64,000 nt of DNA from Micromonospora mirobrigensis (GTDB taxonomy: Bacteria; Actinomycetota; Actinomycetes; Mycobacteriales; Micromonosporaceae), in the NCBI RefSeq assembly GCF_900091555.1, contig NZ_FMCX01000003.1, forward strand, positions 646,030-710,029. The letters run 5' to 3'. The notes beneath the pieces are model-generated. The model saw nothing but the letters and a program-made list of their open reading frames with translations. It was not told the origin of the DNA and did no database searches. Within the stretch, counting starts at the first letter, position 1, and each line of letters opens with the position of its first letter. Positions 17,211 to 26,052 of this stretch are shown one piece after another. Position numbers and translations under genes: made by a program.

Positions 17211-17777
17211 GTGACGGTGACCAGGGAACCGAGGCTCGACGAGCCGCCACCCGAGACGACGGCGGCCGGCCGGGGTGGCGGCGGTCGCGACGGGGCGGAC
17301 TTCGACCAGCTCTACCACGCGCACTTCCGCTCGCTGACCGTCCAGCTCACCGCCTACTGTGGCGACCTGTCCCAGGCGCAGGACCTGGTCCAGGAGGCGT
17401 TCTGCCGGGCGTTCGCCCGCTGGTCGAAGGTGTCCCGGTACGACGACCCGGTGGCCTGGGTCCGCCGGGTGGCGTGGAACCTCGCCTCCAGCAGGTGGCG
17501 ACGGCTGCGTACCGCCCAGTCCTTTTTGCGGCGGCAACGCGAGGAGCACGTCCCCGGTCCGGGGCCGGACCGGGTGGCGCTGGACGCGGCCCTGGCGCAG
17601 CTGCCCCCGAACCACCGGCGGGCCGTGGTGCTGCACTACCTGGCGGACCTCTCGGTGAGCCAGATCGCCACCCAGGAGGACGTCGCAGAGGGCACGGTCA
17701 AGTCCTGGCTGCACCGGGGACGAGCGGCGCTGGCGACCCAGCTGGCCGCGACGAGTGAGGTGAACCACCGTGATTGA
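17211..17777 (+). CDS. ECF RNA polymerase sigma factor (SigE/SigM type)
   Basis: 188 residues from a GTG with GGGGAGGA 5 nt upstream. Region 2 (about 30-100) shows the [20 protein letters not shown] and [14 protein letters not shown] segments, and region 4 (about 122-175) has [44 protein letters not shown], the -35-binding helix-turn-helix. No region 3, as expected for ECF. It overlaps the next gene by 8 nt, so sigma and partner are co-translated. This resembles the arrangement at the left end of the window. Confidence 0.92.
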   Translation: MTVTREPRLDEPPPETTAAGRGGGGRDGADFDQLYHAHFRSLTVQLTAYCGDLSQAQDLVQEAFCRAFARWSKVSRYDDPVAWVRRVAWNLASSRWRRLRTAQSFLRRQREEHVPGPGPDRVALDAALAQLPPNHRRAVVLHYLADLSVSQIATQEDVAEGTVKSWLHRGRAALATQLAATSEVNHRD

Positions 17778-19014
17778 GCCCGAAGACCTGATCGTCGGCG
17801 CGGAACTCGCCGCGTACCGCGAGGCGGTCGTCCCGGCGGTGCGGCCGGCGGGGCCGGGCGCCGTCCGGGCCACCGTCCGCCGACGCCGCCGTCGTACGGC
17901 CGTCGTCACCGCCGCGGCGGTCGTGCTCGCGGTGGCCGTACCGGTCGCCGGGCGGGCGGCGCTGGACCGGGATCCCGGCCCGCCGGTGCCGGGCCCGGCC
18001 CGGTCGGTGGAACCGGCTCCCTCGGTGACTCCGTCGGGCAACCCGTCGTCGGTCCCGACGCCCAGCACGCCGGCCACTGCGACGGCCACGCCGACCGGGT
18101 CACCGGAGCCGGCGGGCAGCGCGAGCAGCTCACCGGCCGCGCCGGACGGCCGGATCAGCAAGGCCCAGCTGCTCGCCGTGGATGTCGAACTGCCGGCCTG
18201 GTCCTCGGAGGAGTGCCAGGCCGACGGCCGGGTGCGGCTGCGGACGTCCGACAAGGAGGTCGGCGAGCCGGCCCTGGTCTCCCTCACCCACGGCGACGTC
18301 GATGGCGACGGCGCCGAGGAGACGGTGGCCCTGTTGGGCTGCCGGTACGGCGAGGCGGTCGGCAAGCAGGTGGTGGTCTTCGACCGGGACGCCAGCCGGC
18401 GGATCGTCACCCTCGGTCGGGTGGTGCGGACCGGTGAGGGGCAGCGCAACCTGCTGGAGTACCAGGTCACCTCGGCCGGCTCGGTCCGGGTCCGGGTGGC
18501 TGACATCCAGCCCTGCTGTGACACCCCGACCTACCTGGTCCGGGACCAGTGGCGGACGTACCGGTGGTCCGGCGGGAAGTTCACGCAGACCGGCGGGCCG
18601 GTCGCCTTCGGGCCGGACAACCGGCGTACCGACCTCACTCTGACCGCCGACGACCTCGTGCTGGGTACCTCGGACGCAGACGGGAAGCGGACCGGGTCGC
18701 TGACCGTCACCGTGATCAACAAGGGTCCGGGTGACGTACCCCAGCTCGGTTTCCCCGAGTTGGGCCAGATCGGCCAGCCGTCCGGTGGCGAGTTCGACCG
18801 GTGTCGGACCCTGCCGGACGGGCCGGTGGGGTACTTCTGCCTGCTGCCGGGACTGCGGGCCGGGGAGCGGCGCAGTCTGACCTTCACCTTCCTGGTCGGC
18901 CCGGACGTGGCCGAGTTCTCGCCGGTCGGCGTCGGTCACTGGGACGCACAGGACCGGAGCTGGTCGGACCTGGTCCCCGTGGACAACAAGGTGCAGGTAC
19001 GGACGGGCGGCTGA
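17770..19014 (+). CDS. Single-pass membrane protein, probable sigma-factor partner with VCBS-like motif
   Basis: 414 residues from a GTG within the sigma gene's end. A short cytoplasmic part with an Arg-rich run (37-42), one membrane helix (about 44-60), then a Ser/Thr/Pro-rich stalk (75-130) and a C-terminal extracellular region. That region carries DVDGDGAEETVALLGC, the Asp-rich calcium loop type seen in FG-GAP/VCBS repeats, and several Cys including CC. The function is not recognised. Position suggests that it restrains the sigma factor and senses something outside the cell. Confidence 0.65.
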   Translation: MIEPEDLIVGAELAAYREAVVPAVRPAGPGAVRATVRRRRRRTAVVTAAAVVLAVAVPVAGRAALDRDPGPPVPGPARSVEPAPSVTPSGNPSSVPTPSTPATATATPTGSPEPAGSASSSPAAPDGRISKAQLLAVDVELPAWSSEECQADGRVRLRTSDKEVGEPALVSLTHGDVDGDGAEETVALLGCRYGEAVGKQVVVFDRDASRRIVTLGRVVRTGEGQRNLLEYQVTSAGSVRVRVADIQPCCDTPTYLVRDQWRTYRWSGGKFTQTGGPVAFGPDNRRTDLTLTADDLVLGTSDADGKRTGSLTVTVINKGPGDVPQLGFPELGQIGQPSGGEFDRCRTLPDGPVGYFCLLPGLRAGERRSLTFTFLVGPDVAEFSPVGVGHWDAQDRSWSDLVPVDNKVQVRTGG

Positions 19015-19024
19015 TCCAGTCGGA

Positions 19025-19069
19025 CCGGCCCTCCGAGGCCGGGACGTCCCCCCGGCCTCCAAGGGCCGG
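19025..19069. terminator. Bidirectional hairpin terminator between convergent genes
   Basis: A 19-bp stem with two central mismatches (CCGGCCCT, then GAGGCCGGG) and a 7-nt loop lies 10 nt after one gene and 27 nt before the end of the convergent PLP enzyme gene. It can serve both transcripts. Confidence 0.7.
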
Positions 19070-19096
19070 ACGGGGCGTCGCCGGTCGGCCCAGGGA

Positions 19097-20593
19097 TTAC
19101 CAGGCGGGACGCTGGAGCAGGCCGACGAACTCCACCAGCAGCCGCTCACGCAGCGCGACCGGCGCGGCGTCGAGCAGGGTGTTCACCACCGCCATCCGCC
19201 CGGGCACCGGACCCGCCGCCGGGTCGCCACCGGCCAGGCCGAGCCCGGCCGCCAGCCCGGCGACCAGCTCCGGCGTGAGGGCCGCCGGGGTCAGCGTCCG
19301 GGCCAGCGCCAGCAGCTCGTCGGGGAGCCGGACCGGGCCCGCCGCCCGGGCCGCCGCCACCGCGTCGGCCAGGTCCGGGCCGAACTCGGCCACCCGGGGG
19401 GCCACCGCCGCGGTCACCGTCAGGTGGACGCTGGCCGGCAGGCCGGCGTACGACAACTGGGGCTGGGTGTGCCAGCCCCGGGCGGCCAGCTCGTCGACCA
19501 GCACGAACAGGTCGAGCGTGGGGTCACCGTCCCCGGTCAGGCAGACCACCGTGGACTCCGGCTCGGTCATCAGGCGCAGCCCGTCGGTGTGCCGGACCGC
19601 GTCGGCCAGTCCGGCCACCGCCTCCCGGGTGGCCGCCGCCAGCCGCAGGTAGCCGTCCTCGCCGAGGTGCCGCAGGGTGGCGTACGCGCCGGCGATCGGG
19701 CCGCCGGAGCGGGTGGAGGCGATCACCGGGTTGACCATGGTGTAGCCGGGCCAGTCGGCGTACCCGAAGTATTGCGGGGCGCGCAGCGCGGCGTCCCGGT
19801 GCAGCAGCACCGACACCCCCTTCGGCGCGTACGCGTACTTGTGCAGGTCGACCGAGATGGAGGTGACCCCGTCGACGGTGAAGTCGAACGGCGGCACCGG
19901 CGCGCCGAGGCGGCGCAGCCAGGGCAGCGCCCAGCCGCCGAAGCAGGCGTCGACGTGGCAGCGCACCCCGGCCGCCGCCGCCACCGCAGCGATCTCGGCG
20001 ACGGGGTCGACCACGCCGTGCGCGTACGAGGGGGCGGAGCAGGCGACCAGCACGGTCTCGGGCCGGATCGCGGCGGCCACGGCACCGGCCGAGGGCCGCA
20101 GGGTCTCCGGGTCGACCGGCACCTGGTCGAGTGCCACCCGCAGGTAGTGCGCGGCCTTGGCGAAGGCGGCGTGCCCGCTGACCGGGACGACGATCCGCGG
20201 CTCGGTCAGCTCGGGCCGGGCGTCCCGGGCGGCCTTGACGGCGAGGATCAGCGACTCCGTGCCGCCGCCGGTGACGCTGCCCACCACGTCCGGGGCGGCG
20301 CTGCCCGGGCCGCCGCCGAGCAGCCGGCCCGCCGCCCCGACCAGCGCGTTCTCCATCGCCAGCAGGGACGGGAAGGCGGTCGGGTCGAGGCCGTTGACGT
20401 GCGCGCACTCGGCGTACGCGGCCTGCGCCAGCTCGTCCAGCCCGGCGACGCCGGGGTCGTAGACGTAGGCGAAGAGCCGGCCGCCGTGGGTGGGCCGGTC
20501 GGCGGCCCGCAGCGCGCGGATCTCGTCGAGCACCCGCGCGGCGGGCAGCCCCTCGGCGGGCAGCGCGCCCGTGGGTGCCGTCGTGTCGGTCAT
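19097..20593 (-). CDS. PLP-dependent lyase/decarboxylase of the sphingosine-1-phosphate lyase type
   Basis: 498 residues from the ATG overlapping the transporter stop. Group II PLP decarboxylase pattern: DVVGSVTGGGTESLILAVKAARD (phosphate binding), CSAPSYAHGVVDPV, CHVDACFGGWALP (Asp binding the pyridine nitrogen) and SISVDLHKYAYAPKG with the Schiff-base Lys252. The order and spacing resemble sphingosine-1-phosphate lyase more than glutamate decarboxylase. It would cleave a phosphorylated amino-alcohol-type substrate, but the substrate is not known. ATGA overlap with the preceding GPH transporter gene implies joint import and breakdown of a compound. Confidence 0.82.
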   Translation of the reverse strand: MTDTTAPTGALPAEGLPAARVLDEIRALRAADRPTHGGRLFAYVYDPGVAGLDELAQAAYAECAHVNGLDPTAFPSLLAMENALVGAAGRLLGGGPGSAAPDVVGSVTGGGTESLILAVKAARDARPELTEPRIVVPVSGHAAFAKAAHYLRVALDQVPVDPETLRPSAGAVAAAIRPETVLVACSAPSYAHGVVDPVAEIAAVAAAAGVRCHVDACFGGWALPWLRRLGAPVPPFDFTVDGVTSISVDLHKYAYAPKGVSVLLHRDAALRAPQYFGYADWPGYTMVNPVIASTRSGGPIAGAYATLRHLGEDGYLRLAAATREAVAGLADAVRHTDGLRLMTEPESTVVCLTGDGDPTLDLFVLVDELAARGWHTQPQLSYAGLPASVHLTVTAAVAPRVAEFGPDLADAVAAARAAGPVRLPDELLALARTLTPAALTPELVAGLAAGLGLAGGDPAAGPVPGRMAVVNTLLDAAPVALRERLLVEFVGLLQRPAW

Positions 20594-21975
20594 CGGGCTG
20601 GCAGCTTCCTCTCGGGACGGTCGGCCGGACCGGCGGGCGCCGGGTGGGCCGGGGGGAGTATGTAGCCGCGCAGCAGCAGCACGGGCGCGGCGACCAGCAC
20701 GGCCGGCAGGACGGTGAAGCCGAGCAGGACGCCGAGCCGGGCCGTCGCCGACTGCGCCGCCGCCTGGCCGGTCGAGGAGGAGACGTAGCCGCTGAGCTGG
20801 AGCACCAACCCGTACAGGCCGGGACCCAGCGCCAACCCGAAGGTCTCCCCGGCGGTCCACAGCCCGGTGAGGACGCCGGCCTGCCGCCGGCCGGTGCGCG
20901 CGGTGTCGTACGCGATGCAGTCGGGGAGCATGGCCAGCGCGAAGACCTGCTGGCCGGCGTACCCGACGCCGATCAGGGCGACCACCGCGTAGCTCGCGGC
21001 GGCCGGCAGCGCCGGCGCGGCCACCAGGGCCAGCGCGCCGGCCGCGAAGAGCAGCGACGCGGCGACCAGGGCGGCCCGCTTCCCGACCCGCGCGCCGACC
21101 CGGACCCAGACCGGCATGACCAGCAGCGCCGGCCCGACGAAGCAGGCGAAGAGCAGGGTCGGCCCGGTGTCCGGGTCGCGCAGCACCTGGCCGGCGAAGT
21201 AGGCCACCCCGGCCAGGACGGTCGCCACCCCGGCGGACTGCACCACGAAGCAGGCCAGCAGCGCCCGGAACGGGCGGTTGCCGGCGGCCACCGCGAGCTG
21301 CGCCCGCAGGCTCGGTTCACTTTCCCCCACCGCGCCGGCTGCCGCGGACCGGGTGCCGAGGAAGGCGCCCACCGTGCCGAGCACGATCAGCGCGGCGACG
21401 AAGACACCCATCCAGCGGTGCCCGGCCAGGCCGCCCCCGGCCGCGGTCACCACGGCCGGGGCCACCGCCCCGGAGACCAGGATGGCCAGCGCCAGCACCG
21501 CGATCCGCCAGCTCATCATCCGGGTACGCTCCGCCGGGTCGCCGGTCAGCTCGGCGGGCATCGCCACGTACGGCACCTGGAAGAAGGCGAACGCGGTCGC
21601 GGTGGCCAGGAACGCCACCGCCACGTACGCCCCGGCCGCCGGTCCGGCGCCGAACGGCGCGGCGAAGATGGCGGCGAAGAGCACGGCGAGGGCCAGCCCG
21701 CCGCCGAGCAGGTACGGCCGGCGCGGCCCCCAGCGGGACCGGGTCCGGTCGGAGATCCGCCCGGCGACCGGGTTGACCAGCACGTCCCACGCCTTCGGCA
21801 GGAGCACCAGCAGGGCGGCCGTGCCGGCGGCGACGCCGAGGGTGTCGGTGAGGTACGGCAGCAGCAGCAGCCCGGGCACCGTGCCGAACGCGCCGGTGAC
21901 CAGCGAGCCGGTGGCGTAGCCGACGTGCACCCGCCGGGGCAGCGGCCCGGCCAGCCCCGACGAGTCCATGGTCAC
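20590..21975 (-). CDS. GPH-family (MelB-like) sugar/cation symporter
   Basis: 461 residues, 12 predicted helices. GPH hallmarks include VNPVAGRISDRTRSRWGPRRPYLLGGG after TM2, FFQVPYVAMPAELT, a second-half cation-site region, and MLPDCIAYDTARTGRRQAGVLTGLW. The GTG start has an ATG two codons downstream; neither has a clear ribosome-binding site, which fits a leaderless or near-leaderless message (see promoter). The stop overlaps the start of the PLP lyase gene. Members import sugars or glycosides with Na+ or H+; substrate here unknown. Confidence 0.85.
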   Translation of the reverse strand: MTMDSSGLAGPLPRRVHVGYATGSLVTGAFGTVPGLLLLPYLTDTLGVAAGTAALLVLLPKAWDVLVNPVAGRISDRTRSRWGPRRPYLLGGGLALAVLFAAIFAAPFGAGPAAGAYVAVAFLATATAFAFFQVPYVAMPAELTGDPAERTRMMSWRIAVLALAILVSGAVAPAVVTAAGGGLAGHRWMGVFVAALIVLGTVGAFLGTRSAAAGAVGESEPSLRAQLAVAAGNRPFRALLACFVVQSAGVATVLAGVAYFAGQVLRDPDTGPTLLFACFVGPALLVMPVWVRVGARVGKRAALVAASLLFAAGALALVAAPALPAAASYAVVALIGVGYAGQQVFALAMLPDCIAYDTARTGRRQAGVLTGLWTAGETFGLALGPGLYGLVLQLSGYVSSSTGQAAAQSATARLGVLLGFTVLPAVLVAAPVLLLRGYILPPAHPAPAGPADRPERKLPAR

Positions 21976-21977
21976 GA

Positions 21978-22006
21978 ATGCTACTCATATTGTGCGGGCG
22001 GTCACA
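21978..22006 (-). promoter_or_regulatory. Candidate promoter of the transporter-lyase operon
   Basis: On the minus strand TGTGAC and TAGCAT are spaced by exactly 17 nt, giving a start point within about 3-7 nt of the transporter's start codon. This would explain why that gene has no ribosome-binding site. Confidence 0.35.
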
Positions 22007-22021
22007 CCCTCCGGACAGTGA

Positions 22022-23026
22022 TCAGAAGCCGAACCGGCTCGCCTCCCCCGTGAGCGACGTCGACGAGCCGATCTCCAGGATCGCCGGCGGCAGCCCCGGC
22101 GCCGGCACCCGCCTACCGACCGCGCCGGTGTGCACGTCGACCACCTGGAGGACCGTCGTCCCGTCCTCGACCGCGACGGTGACCACCTGCCGCTCGTCGT
22201 ACCAGCCGAGCACCGGCCACGAGGTGGGCAGCGACCGGAGGGTCCGTCCGGTGGTCAGGTCGAGGATCCGGGGCAGCTGCCAGTCGGCGAGCCGGCCCGG
22301 ATCGGTTCCCTCGAACCCGCCGCCCCGCGACGGCTCGACCACCGCGTACCGGCGGGAGGGCGAGTAGGCGTTCGCGTCCCAGAGGTGGCCCTCGGCGCCC
22401 ACCAGCGGGCCGGGGGTGCCGTCCGGGTTCAGGTAGCGCATCGGCCCGGTCGGCAGTTCCGGGTCGTCGCCCCGCACCTGCACGACGTAGCGGACCGAGT
22501 CAGCCGCCCAGCCGGCGGTACAGGTGTCGCAGTCCAGGTCGATCGGCGTGTGCCGGAGCCGGCCGGTCGGCAGGTCGTACCGGTGCGCGGTGAAGCTCCG
22601 GGTCTCCTTGTCCAGGGTGGTGGTGAGCAGCGCCGTGCCGTCCGGCGACCAACCGGCCGGCGAGCCGGGCGGCAGGCTGGTCCAGCGCACCCCGCCGCCG
22701 CGCAGCGCGTCCCGGCGGGCGACGCCGATCCGGCCGGCGACGTCCTCGACCGCGACGCTCGCGCCGTCCGGCGAGACCCGCACGCTGACGTACGGCACCT
22801 TCCGGTACACACCGGCCCGGGCGTCCAGCAGGTAGGCCGCGTCACCGCCCAGGCTGCTGTACGACTGGATCGCCCGCGGCCCACCGCCGGGCGCCGGGAA
22901 GACCACCTCGTCGGCAGCCGCAGCCGGAACCGCGGCGGCCAGGCCACGGCCACCGAGCAGCGGGGGGACCAGCGCGCAGAGCGCCGCCACGGCGACCAGC
23001 ACGGCACTTCGGGATCGGTACGACAC
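22022..23026 (-). CDS. Secreted TolB/WD40-like propeller protein
   Basis: 334 residues from a GTG preceded by GGAGGA. A signal peptide (basic SYRSR, then a hydrophobic stretch to about residue 32 and AVPAAAADE) predicts export. The mature part shows reiterated segments such as VRVSPDGASVAVEDVAG, AGWSPDGTALLTTTLD and ANAYSPSRRYAVVEPS, resembling PD40-type propeller blades. CDTC at about 167-170 may form a disulfide. No enzymatic motif was seen. It is in the same direction as the transporter-lyase genes but has a separate upstream region. Confidence 0.6.
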   Translation of the reverse strand: MSYRSRSAVLVAVAALCALVPPLLGGRGLAAAVPAAAADEVVFPAPGGGPRAIQSYSSLGGDAAYLLDARAGVYRKVPYVSVRVSPDGASVAVEDVAGRIGVARRDALRGGGVRWTSLPPGSPAGWSPDGTALLTTTLDKETRSFTAHRYDLPTGRLRHTPIDLDCDTCTAGWAADSVRYVVQVRGDDPELPTGPMRYLNPDGTPGPLVGAEGHLWDANAYSPSRRYAVVEPSRGGGFEGTDPGRLADWQLPRILDLTTGRTLRSLPTSWPVLGWYDERQVVTVAVEDGTTVLQVVDVHTGAVGRRVPAPGLPPAILEIGSSTSLTGEASRFGF

Positions 23027-23119
23027 ATCTTCCTCCGGGTGAGCGGTGAACCGTCACCTCGAAGACGGTCTCGGGCCGCGCCCGGGTTGGGCGGCACCGG
23101 AAGATCGGCCCAACCGTGG

Positions 23120-23428
23120 TCAGGGCCCTGGGTGCCAGCCCGCCCGGGACACGTCCACCCGGTCGCCCCGCAATGGGCAGCCCTCGGCGAGCAGCCGGGC
23201 CCGGGCCTCCCGCTCGTGCCCCGGCGGCAGCCGCCCCGCCGCGTTCACCACCCGGTGCCAGGGCACCCCGCCGCCGTGCCGGGCCATGATCGAGCCGACC
23301 AGCCGGGCGGACGCCCGTCCCGAGCGGTCGGCCAGCGCGTCGGCGACCGCCCCGTACGACATCACCCGGCCGGGCGGGATCCGCTCGACCAGCTCCAGCA
23401 CCGCCTCGACGTACTCGTCAGGTCTCAC
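23120..23428 (-). CDS. Alkyltransferase-like protein (ATL, MGMT family without active Cys)
   Basis: 102 residues from a GTG. It is a stand-alone MGMT DNA-binding domain: ELVERIPPGRVMSYGAVADAL, then RLVGSIMARHGGGVPWHRVVNAAGRLP. The alkyl-acceptor Cys of the PCHRV motif is Trp57 here (PWHRV), as in ATL proteins such as Atl1. ATLs bind O6-alkylguanine and hand it to nucleotide excision repair rather than removing the alkyl group. It is divergent from proB, with 61 nt between the two start codons. Confidence 0.88.
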   Translation of the reverse strand: MRPDEYVEAVLELVERIPPGRVMSYGAVADALADRSGRASARLVGSIMARHGGGVPWHRVVNAAGRLPPGHEREARARLLAEGCPLRGDRVDVSRAGWHPGP

Positions 23429-23489
23429 GAGCTGCCAGAGTATGGGAACGGCGACGGGCCCGATGGGACCGAGCGCGCAGAATGGTCGG

Positions 23490-24599
23490 GTGCGCGAACC
23501 AGTCACCTCGGCCCGGCGGATCGTCGTGAAGATCGGCTCGTCCTCGCTGACCACGGCCGGGGGCGGGCTGGACGACGCGCGGGTGGACGGGCTGGTCGAC
23601 ACGCTCGGCGGTCTCGCCGCCGACGGCCGGGAGGTGGTGCTGGTCTCCTCCGGCGCGATCGCCGCCGGGCTGGCCCCGCTCGGGTTGTCCCGCCGCCCGC
23701 GTGACCTGGCCACCCAGCAGGCCGCCGCCAGCGTCGGCCAAGGCCTGCTGATCGGCCGGTACGCGGCCGCCTTCGCCCGGCACGGGCTGACCGTCGGGCA
23801 GGTGCTGCTCACCGTCGACGACGTGACCCGCCGCGCGCACTACCGCAACGCGTACCGGACCCTGCGCAAGCTGCTCGACCTGCGGGCGGTGCCGATCGTC
23901 AACGAGAACGACACGGTGGCCACCGAGGAGATCCGGTTCGGCGACAACGACCGGCTGGCCGCGCTGGTCGCCGCCCTGGTCGACGCCGACCTGCTGGTGC
24001 TCCTCTCCGACGTCGACGCGCTCTGGACCGGCGACCCGACCCGGCCGGGCAGCACCCGGATCGCCGAGGTGCACGGCGACGGCGACCTGAGCGGCGTCGA
24101 CGTCGGCGGCGCCGGCCGGGCCGGGGTCGGCACCGGCGGCATGGTCACCAAGGTCGAGGCGGCCCGGATCGCCACCGGCTTCGGCATCCCGGTGGTGCTC
24201 ACCGCCGCGCCGCTAGCCGGCGGCGCGCTGGCCGGCGAGCCGGTCGGCACGTTCTTCCACCCGAGCAGCCGACGGCCGGCGGCGCGGCTCTTCTGGCTGG
24301 CGCACGCCACCGCCCCCCGCGGCCGGCTGCACCTCGACCCGGGGGCGGTGCAGGCGGTGGTGGGCCGGCGCAAGTCGCTGCTGCCGGCCGGGATCACCGC
24401 CGTGGACGGCGCGTTCACCGCCGGCGACCCGGTCGACCTGGTCGACGCGCAGGGCGCGCCGGTCGCCCGGGGACTGGTCAACTACGACGCGGTGGAGCTG
24501 CCCGGGCTGCTCGGCCGCTCCACCGGAGAGCTCGCCGCGGCGCTCGGCCCGGCGTACGAACGCGAGGTCGTCCACCGCGACGACCTGGTCCTGCTGTGA
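23490..24599 (+). CDS. proB: Glutamate 5-kinase
   Basis: 369 residues from the GTG beginning VREPVTSARR. The amino-acid kinase domain (about 8-250) shows VVKIGSSSLT, VLVSSGAIAAGL, PIVNENDTV, FGDNDRLAALVAALVDADLLVLLSDVDAL and the GTGGMVTKVEAA active-site loop. A C-terminal PUA domain (about 285-369) starts with GRLHLDPGA. It phosphorylates glutamate in the first step of proline synthesis. proA follows 67 nt downstream on the same strand, with a repeat element between the two. Confidence 0.96.
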   Translation: MREPVTSARRIVVKIGSSSLTTAGGGLDDARVDGLVDTLGGLAADGREVVLVSSGAIAAGLAPLGLSRRPRDLATQQAAASVGQGLLIGRYAAAFARHGLTVGQVLLTVDDVTRRAHYRNAYRTLRKLLDLRAVPIVNENDTVATEEIRFGDNDRLAALVAALVDADLLVLLSDVDALWTGDPTRPGSTRIAEVHGDGDLSGVDVGGAGRAGVGTGGMVTKVEAARIATGFGIPVVLTAAPLAGGALAGEPVGTFFHPSSRRPAARLFWLAHATAPRGRLHLDPGAVQAVVGRRKSLLPAGITAVDGAFTAGDPVDLVDAQGAPVARGLVNYDAVELPGLLGRSTGELAAALGPAYEREVVHRDDLVLL

Positions 24600-24651
24600 G
24601 CAGGGGCCCCCTGTTAACGCATTCTGCATAGCAGGGGGCCCCTCCTAACAC
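24600..24651. repeat. GGGGCCCC double-palindrome repeat, copy C
   Basis: CAGGGGCCCCCTGTTAAC, centre GCATTCTGCATAG, then CAGGGGGCCCCTCCTAAC. It starts one base after the proB stop and ends 7 nt before the proA ribosome-binding site. The transcript would form a strong hairpin between the two genes of the proline operon and could tune proA expression. Confidence 0.85.
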
Positions 24652-24666
24652 CTTGAGGAGAGCACG

Positions 24667-25908
24667 ATGAGCGTGGCCGAGCAGGCCCGACTGGCCCGGG
24701 AAGCGGCGAACGAACTCGCCCTCGCCCCGCGTACGGTCAAGGACGCCGCGCTGCACGCGATGGCCGACGCGCTGGTGGCGCGTACGCGTGAGATCCTGAC
24801 CGCGAACGCCGCGGACCTGGCGGCCGGGCGCGACGCCGGGCTGACCGCGGCCGTGCTGGACCGGCTCGCCCTCGACGCGGGCCGGGTGGCCGGCATCGCC
24901 GAGGCGCTGCGCCAGATGGCCGCGCTGCCCGACCCGGTCGGCGAGGTGGTCCGCGGCTCGACCCTCCCCAACGGCCTGGAGCTGCGGCAGATCCGGGTGC
25001 CGTTCGGGGTGGTCGGCATCATCTACGAGGCGCGGCCCAACGTGACCGTGGACGCCGCCGGCATCTGCCTGAAGTCCGGCAACGCGGCGCTGCTGCGCGG
25101 CTCCTCCTCGGCGGCGCACTCCAACGCCGCGCTGGTCGCGGTGCTCCGCGACGCGGTGGCCTCGGCCGGGCTGCCGGCCGACGCGGTGCAGCTGCTCGAC
25201 GCCACCTCGCGGGACTCGGTCAAGGAGCTGATGCGCGCCCGCGGCCTGGTCGACGTGCTGATCCCGCGCGGCGGCGCCTCGCTGATCCGGACCGTGGTCG
25301 AGGAGTCCACGGTGCCGGTGATCGAGACCGGGGTGGGCAACTGCCACGTCTACGTCGACGCCGCCGCCGACCTCGCCAAGGCGGTGGCGATCACCCTGAA
25401 CGCCAAGACCCAGCGCCTGAGCACCTGCAACACCGCCGAGTCGCTGCTGGTGCACGCCGGGATCGCGGACGCCTTCCTGCCGGCGGTGCTGGCAGCGTTC
25501 GCCGAGGCCGGGGTGACCGTGCACGGCTCCCCCGAGGTCGCCGCGCACTCCCCCGCCGTGGTCCCGGCCACGGACGAGGACTTCGCCACCGAATACCTCT
25601 CGGCCGACATCTCCGTCGCCGTGGTCGACTCGCTGGACGCGGCGGTCGCGCACATCCGTCGGTACGGCACCGGCCACACCGAGGCCATCGTGACCGACTC
25701 CCAGGCGGCCGCCCGGGAGTTCGTCGCCCGGGTCGACGCGGCGGCGGTGATGGTGAACGCCTCCACCCGGTTCACCGACGGCGGCGAGTTCGGCTTCGGC
25801 GCCGAGATCGGCATCTCCACCCAGAAGCTGCACGCCCGCGGCCCGATGGGCCTCCCCGAACTCACCAGCACCAAGTACGTCGTCACCGGCAACGCCCACC
25901 TCCGCTGA
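24667..25908 (+). CDS. proA: Gamma-glutamyl phosphate reductase
   Basis: 413 residues, ATG with GAGGAG upstream. It is an aldehyde-dehydrogenase superfamily member with the catalytic Cys254 in [14 protein letters not shown], the NADP-binding region [32 protein letters not shown], and the C-terminal [28 protein letters not shown]. It reduces glutamyl-5-phosphate to the semialdehyde, the second step of proline synthesis. It is downstream of proB, separated by repeat copy C. Confidence 0.96.
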   Translation: MSVAEQARLAREAANELALAPRTVKDAALHAMADALVARTREILTANAADLAAGRDAGLTAAVLDRLALDAGRVAGIAEALRQMAALPDPVGEVVRGSTLPNGLELRQIRVPFGVVGIIYEARPNVTVDAAGICLKSGNAALLRGSSSAAHSNAALVAVLRDAVASAGLPADAVQLLDATSRDSVKELMRARGLVDVLIPRGGASLIRTVVEESTVPVIETGVGNCHVYVDAAADLAKAVAITLNAKTQRLSTCNTAESLLVHAGIADAFLPAVLAAFAEAGVTVHGSPEVAAHSPAVVPATDEDFATEYLSADISVAVVDSLDAAVAHIRRYGTGHTEAIVTDSQAAAREFVARVDAAAVMVNASTRFTDGGEFGFGAEIGISTQKLHARGPMGLPELTSTKYVVTGNAHLR

Positions 25909-25942
25909 CCCGCGCCCCGCCCCGCCCGCCCGCGCCGCCCCG

Positions 25943-26001
25943 GCAACTTCAGGGAAGTTGCTGCCTCCGGGGCCCCGGAAGGGACAACTTCCCCGAAGTT
26001 G
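25943..26001. repeat. Nested AACTTC hairpins after proA
   Basis: Two short hairpins, GCAACTTC-AGG-GAAGTTGC (25943-25961) and CAACTTC-CCC-GAAGTTG (25985-26001), flank a CCGGGGCCCCGG palindrome. The inner arms can also pair over the whole unit (GGGAAGTTG with CAACTTCCC). It lies between convergent proA and the cyclase-like gene, so it may end both transcripts; the switchable pairing is unusual. Confidence 0.65.
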
Positions 26002-26052
26002 CGCGCGGGGCACACGCGGGGGCGCGCGGGGGGGCACGCGCGGGGGCGTGGG

